Shown: positions 5,164-8,655 of the stretch, in pieces
How positions within the stretch are numbered: the stretch's first letter is position 1
How the letters are laid out: the number at the start of each line of letters is the position of its first letter
NCBI GenBank assembly: GCA_964639175.1
Contig: CAZXCE010000349.1
Location: forward strand, 1-8,655
Length of the DNA stretch: 8,655 nt
DNA from: JACQXX01 sp964639175
GTDB taxonomy: Bacteria > Acidobacteriota > Blastocatellia > Chloracidobacteriales > Chloracidobacteriaceae
Direction of reading: 5' to 3'
Translations under genes and position numbers: made by a program
The notes under the pieces: model-generated
What the model saw: only the letters and a program-made list of their open reading frames with translations
The model's database searches: none
What the model was told of the DNA's origin: nothing

Positions 5164-5282
5164 CTCGATCAGCCGTCATCCTTTCATTCCTAACTCCATA
5201 ATGCCTGCCATTTGTCAGATTCAAGGCGCTTTTCATCCGGCATAACTTCAGCTCTGATTTAAAATTGAAAGGAATCTGCTCC

Positions 5283-8200
5283 ATGAAATGCCTGCCGTTT
5301 CGGGTGCAACCCTCTTCTATCTTTATCCTGATCATCATCGCAGGTCTGCTTTGCATCAGCCGCCTTCCCAATTCCCAGGCTGATGACCTCACAACTTCGG
5401 CACCACTCGCTCCGACGAAGCGAAAACTCAAGGGTGGCGAAAAACACAGCTACCAGTTCACATTAAAAGCTTATGATTCCCTGAAACTGGTCGTAATCCA
5501 GAAAGGGATAGAGGCAGTCGTGCGCTTGCTGGGGCCAGATGGAAAAGTGGTTCAGGAGGCCACAACTTCCAGAACTGACACCCAAGGCAAAACCTCGCTT
5601 TCCTTCATTTCACAAAAAGCTGGTCAGTACACACTTGAGATCGAATCGTTGAATAAAACCGCACAGACCGGCAAGTATGAACTCAAACCAGAAGCAGTCA
5701 GACCAGCCACGGACCAGGAACGGGCTCAGATTGAGATTGAGAAACTCGATGCGGAGGCGAAAAAACTGTATCGAGCCGGAAAATATGATCAAGGCATCAT
5801 CCTGGCCCAGCAAGCGGTGGACCAGAGCGAAAAAATCTTTGGCCCAGAGCATACGCTGCTGGCAACCAGGCTCAACCTGCTGGCCAATTTCCATCGTGCC
5901 AAAGCCGAATTTCAGAAGGCTGAAACGCTCTATCAGCGAGCTTTGACCATCCAGGAGAAAAGTTTTGGCCCAACTCACCCAGATGTTGCGACCAGCCTCC
6001 ATAATCTGGGGCTGGTCTATCAGGCCACGGGTGACTTTCAAAAGGCTGAATCACACTATCAGCAGGCCCTGACTATTCAGGAGAAAGTACTGGGTCTTGA
6101 GCATCTGGATGTGTCTATCACCCTCAACAATTTAGGGACCCTCTACCGAAACACAGGCGACTATCAGCGAGGCGAGCCACTCTATCAGCGGGCCCTGGCG
6201 ATCAAGAAAAAAGTGCTTGGCGCTGAACACCCAAGTATCGCTACCAGCCTCACCGGGTTAGCCAATCTGTACCTGGAAGAAGGTAACTACAAAAAAGCCG
6301 AGCCGCTGTACCAGGAAGGGCTGGCCATCCGGGAAAAAGCGTTGGGGGCTAATCACCTGGATGTGGCCAACAGTCTCACCAATTTAGCGCTTCTCTATAA
6401 TGAACAAGGGGACTATCAGCGAGCCCAACCTTTGTATCATCGGGCACTGGCCATCTATGAGACATCACTGGGCCCTGACCATCCAAAGGTCGCCACCTGC
6501 CTCAACAACCTGGGCAAACTTTCCTGGGATCAGGGCAACTACCAGCAAGCGGAACACTACCTCCAACGGGCGCTGGCCATTCGGGAGAAAGCCCTGGGGC
6601 CTGACCATCCGGATACAGCCTTCACGCTCCATAGCCTGGCCACCCTCTACACGACCAACGGCGATTTTCAGCGAGCCGAACCGCTTCATCAGCGGGCGCT
6701 GGCCATTCGGGAGAAAGTGTTGGGCGCTGAACACCCGGAGACAGCAGGCAGCCTCAACAATCTGGCCAACCTCTACTGGGCCAGCGAAGACTATCAACGG
6801 GCGGAACCACTCTACCAGCGGGCCCTGGCGATCCGTGAAAAAGTGCTGGGGCCTGATCATCCGGAAGTTGCTGACGTGCTCAATGATCTGGCGAATTTGT
6901 ATTGGACCATAGGAGACTATCAACGCGCCGAACCACTCTACCAGCGGGCGCTGGCGATCCGGGAGAAAGTGTGGGGAGCTGACCATCCAGCGACAGCCAG
7001 CAATCTCAACAATCTGGCGAATCTCTTCAACAGCCTGGGGAATTACCAGAAAGCTGAATTACTTTACCGGCGGGCCCTGGCCATCCGCGAAAAAGTACTG
7101 GGACCTGACCACCCACAGGTTGCAGTAACCCTCAACAATTTAGCAAATATGTTTCATGCTGCAGGGAATCTGTCACAGGCCATTCAATTTCAGATTCAAG
7201 CCAATGACGCCAGCGAAAGAGATTTGAAGCGCAACCTGGTCGCAGGTTCTGAACAACAGAAAATCCTCTATCTCAAACAAACAAGCAGTTACACCGATGT
7301 GATCCTGGCCCTGCATCTTCAATCGGCGCCCCAATCGCGTGAGGCCAGACAGGCAGCGTTGACCGCGCTGTTGCGTCGCAAAGGACGGGCACTGGATGCC
7401 ATGACGACGGCTATCGAAACCCTGCGGCAACAGCAAACACCTGAGACTCAACAACTGCTGGAGACTTATGCCAGCCTGGCCGGTCAAATTTCGGCGCTGA
7501 CGTTGCGCGGTCCTGACAAACAAACACCCGAAGAACATCTGGCCTATGTCAACGAATTGGAAACCCAAAAAGACAGGCTGGAAGCCGAAATCAGCACTAA
7601 AAGCACTGAATTTAAAACCCAGGTGACGCCAATTACCCTGGAAAACATTCAGAAACAGCTTCCGGCTGATGGGGTGCTGATTGAATTTACCACCTACAAA
7701 TCCTATACCCCCAAAACATTTCAATTTGGAACACAGCGGATGGCGGTCTACACACTGGACTACGCGGGGACAATCAGGTGGGCAGATTTAGGCGAGGCGG
7801 CCCCGATTGAACAGGCCGTGATGGCCTTTCGCAAAGCAGTGAGCACCCCCAGGACAGACCAGATCAAAGACGTTGCCCCAGCCGCCCAGGCGCTGGACAG
7901 GCTGGTGATGAAACCAGTCCGGGCGCTGGTCGGAAATACCCGGCACCTGCTGATCTCCCCTGACGGTGTATTGAATTTGATTCCCTTTGCTGCCCTGATG
8001 GATGAACAGGGAAAGTTCCTGGTCGAAACCTACATGCTGACCTATTTGACCAGCGGGCGTGACGTGCTGCGACTGGCGGTCAAAAACGAAAGCCAGCAAC
8101 CGCCGTTGGTAATCACTGACCCGGATTATCTGGATGGAACCGGACCACAAATGCTGGGCCACCAGCTTGGTCGGCTGACACGACTTGCCGGAACCCGAAT

Positions 8201-8655
8201 TGAGGGTGAACAGCTCAAAACCATCTTTCCGAACGCGGTTTTGAAGGTGCGGGCTGAAGCAACCGAGCAAGACCTGAAACAGGTCAAGCGACCAGTCCTG
8301 GTCCATATTGCCACCCACGGCTATTTTCTGGAAGATGCGCCTCAACCGTCGGAAACGACTCCTTCTAACCAACTGAAGCGAAACATAGAAAGAGCCACTT
8401 TCAATTTTGAAAAAGAACAACAGGCCAATCCCCTGCTCCGGTCAATGTTGTTTTTCGCTGGTGCCAATCAGGGCGGCACACAAGATAACGATGGCGTGAT
8501 GACCGCCCTTGAAGCCGCCCAACTCAATCTCTGGGGCACGAAACTGGTCGTGCTCTCCGCCTGTGATACCGGGCTGGGTGACGTGAAAAATGGCGACGGC
8601 GTGTATGGTCTCAGGCGCGCGCTGGTTCTGGCTGGAAGTGAAGCCCAGATGATGA
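5283..8655 (+). CDS. Exported TPR-CHAT peptidase protein, 3' end outside window
   Basis: An open frame of 1124 codons continues past the right edge. Residues 13-25 are a signal-peptide core with a likely cut after NSQA (33). Residues about 50-136 resemble a PPC-type beta-sandwich (GGEKHSYQF, VVRLLGPDGK, AGQYTLEI). Residues 171-632 are eleven kinesin-light-chain-type TPRs of exactly 42 residues. A helical linker follows, then from about 784 a CHAT domain (caspase/HetF associated with TPRs). Its predicted catalytic pair is present: His1012 in HIATHGYF and Cys1094 in LSACDTG. CHAT domains are cysteine peptidases of the caspase/separase clan; the TPRs probably bind the partner or substrate. About 80-100 residues of the domain end are probably missing. 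AAAGGA nine bases before ATG 5283 supports the start. The signal peptide separates it from cytoplasmic CRISPR-linked TPR-CHAT proteins. The substrate is unknown. Confidence 0.93.
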   Translation, partial: MKCLPFRVQPSSIFILIIIAGLLCISRLPNSQADDLTTSAPLAPTKRKLKGGEKHSYQFTLKAYDSLKLVVIQKGIEAVVRLLGPDGKVVQEATTSRTDTQGKTSLSFISQKAGQYTLEIESLNKTAQTGKYELKPEAVRPATDQERAQIEIEKLDAEAKKLYRAGKYDQGIILAQQAVDQSEKIFGPEHTLLATRLNLLANFHRAKAEFQKAETLYQRALTIQEKSFGPTHPDVATSLHNLGLVYQATGDFQKAESHYQQALTIQEKVLGLEHLDVSITLNNLGTLYRNTGDYQRGEPLYQRALAIKKKVLGAEHPSIATSLTGLANLYLEEGNYKKAEPLYQEGLAIREKALGANHLDVANSLTNLALLYNEQGDYQRAQPLYHRALAIYETSLGPDHPKVATCLNNLGKLSWDQGNYQQAEHYLQRALAIREKALGPDHPDTAFTLHSLATLYTTNGDFQRAEPLHQRALAIREKVLGAEHPETAGSLNNLANLYWASEDYQRAEPLYQRALAIREKVLGPDHPEVADVLNDLANLYWTIGDYQRAEPLYQRALAIREKVWGADHPATASNLNNLANLFNSLGNYQKAELLYRRALAIREKVLGPDHPQVAVTLNNLANMFHAAGNLSQAIQFQIQANDASERDLKRNLVAGSEQQKILYLKQTSSYTDVILALHLQSAPQSREARQAALTALLRRKGRALDAMTTAIETLRQQQTPETQQLLETYASLAGQISALTLRGPDKQTPEEHLAYVNELETQKDRLEAEISTKSTEFKTQVTPITLENIQKQLPADGVLIEFTTYKSYTPKTFQFGTQRMAVYTLDYAGTIRWADLGEAAPIEQAVMAFRKAVSTPRTDQIKDVAPAAQALDRLVMKPVRALVGNTRHLLISPDGVLNLIPFAALMDEQGKFLVETYMLTYLTSGRDVLRLAVKNESQQPPLVITDPDYLDGTGPQMLGHQLGRLTRLAGTRIEGEQLKTIFPNAVLKVRAEATEQDLKQVKRPVLVHIATHGYFLEDAPQPSETTPSNQLKRNIERATFNFEKEQQANPLLRSMLFFAGANQGGTQDNDGVMTALEAAQLNLWGTKLVVLSACDTGLGDVKNGDGVYGLRRALVLAGSEAQMM
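5793..7178 (+). repeat. Eleven in-frame 126-bp tandem repeats encoding TPRs
   Basis: Units start at 5793, 5919, 6045 and so on every 126 bases to 7053, with no insertion or deletion across 1386 bases. The consensus is AEPLYQRALAIREKVLG followed by PDHPxVAxxLNNLAxLYxxx and GDYQR. The first unit (5793-5918) is the most diverged; units from 6675 to 7052 are closest in DNA, for example GAACCACTCTACCAGCGGGC occurs in both the 6801 and 6927 units. Further degenerate TPR helices flank the array on each side. Confidence 0.95.

Larger units (their letters stand above)
4734..5282. other. Intergenic spacer between arr and the CHAT gene
   Basis: No convincing gene. The open frames here (4791-5120 and 4867-5061 plus, 4757-5152 minus) lack ribosome binding sites and recognisable motifs; the plus-strand frame at 4867 has a mildly protein-like end (HQHYLGNDQAR). 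The spacer contains the attC-like site (4743-4805), a GC-rich hairpin (4878-4892), a promoter-like sequence (5095-5126) and a bulged hairpin (5133-5163). Confidence 0.6.

Noticed and set aside
6400..6986. Overlapping ORFs of about 170 residues on both strands in the TPR region
   Set aside because: They are out-of-frame readings of the 126-bp repeat; a stop-free unit stays stop-free when repeated in register.
5793..7178. Regular repeat as a CRISPR array
   Set aside because: The 126-bp period is an exact multiple of three in one open frame and encodes classic TPR helices, with no short identical repeat plus unique spacers.
5283..8655. CRISPR-linked TPR-CHAT (Craspase-type) assignment
   Set aside because: No Cas protein or CRISPR array is present, and this protein has a signal peptide, a PPC-like domain and kinesin-light-chain-type repeats.

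Overview
The window looks like accessory DNA from a Gram-negative-type bacterium of roughly balanced GC content. The best taxonomic hint is the long exported protein at the right end: signal peptide, PPC-like beta domain, kinesin-light-chain-type TPRs and a CHAT peptidase domain. I associate this layout mostly with Acidobacteriota of the Blastocatellia type and similar soil or sludge lineages. That is inference from one gene, so confidence is low to moderate.

Layout, left to right. Positions 1-48 probably hold the tail of an upstream gene. A 349-base spacer follows, with a candidate promoter and one copy of a dispersed element. Next come aqpZ (398-1087), an RibD/DHFR-fold reductase (1369-1965), a small unrecognised protein (2119-2550), the 3' remnant of a HIT-family gene on the minus strand (2648-2845), an exported serine-type beta-lactamase-family hydrolase (3032-4240) and arr, a rifamycin ADP-ribosyltransferase (4317-4733). 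After a 549-base spacer, the TPR-CHAT gene starts at 5283 and runs off the right edge. All intact genes are on the plus strand.

The first five intact genes are functionally unrelated. Most have their own Shine-Dalgarno sequence and a long, structured spacer, so this does not read as one operon. The best clue to their assembly is a 63-bp site just after arr (4743-4805). It reads and folds like a degenerate integron attC recombination site, and arr is a classic integron cassette gene. A second, weaker attC-like fold follows the reductase gene (1974-2023). A related ~72-bp element precedes both aqpZ and the 2119 gene. I therefore suggest a decayed cassette array or similar gene-capture island, ending against a TPR-CHAT gene with its own promoter. 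No integrase gene is visible here, so this stays a hypothesis.

In function, arr would confer rifamycin resistance. The hydrolase and the CHAT protein are predicted to act outside the cytoplasm. AqpZ handles water balance. The reductase has no assigned substrate. I see no evidence that these products form one pathway.
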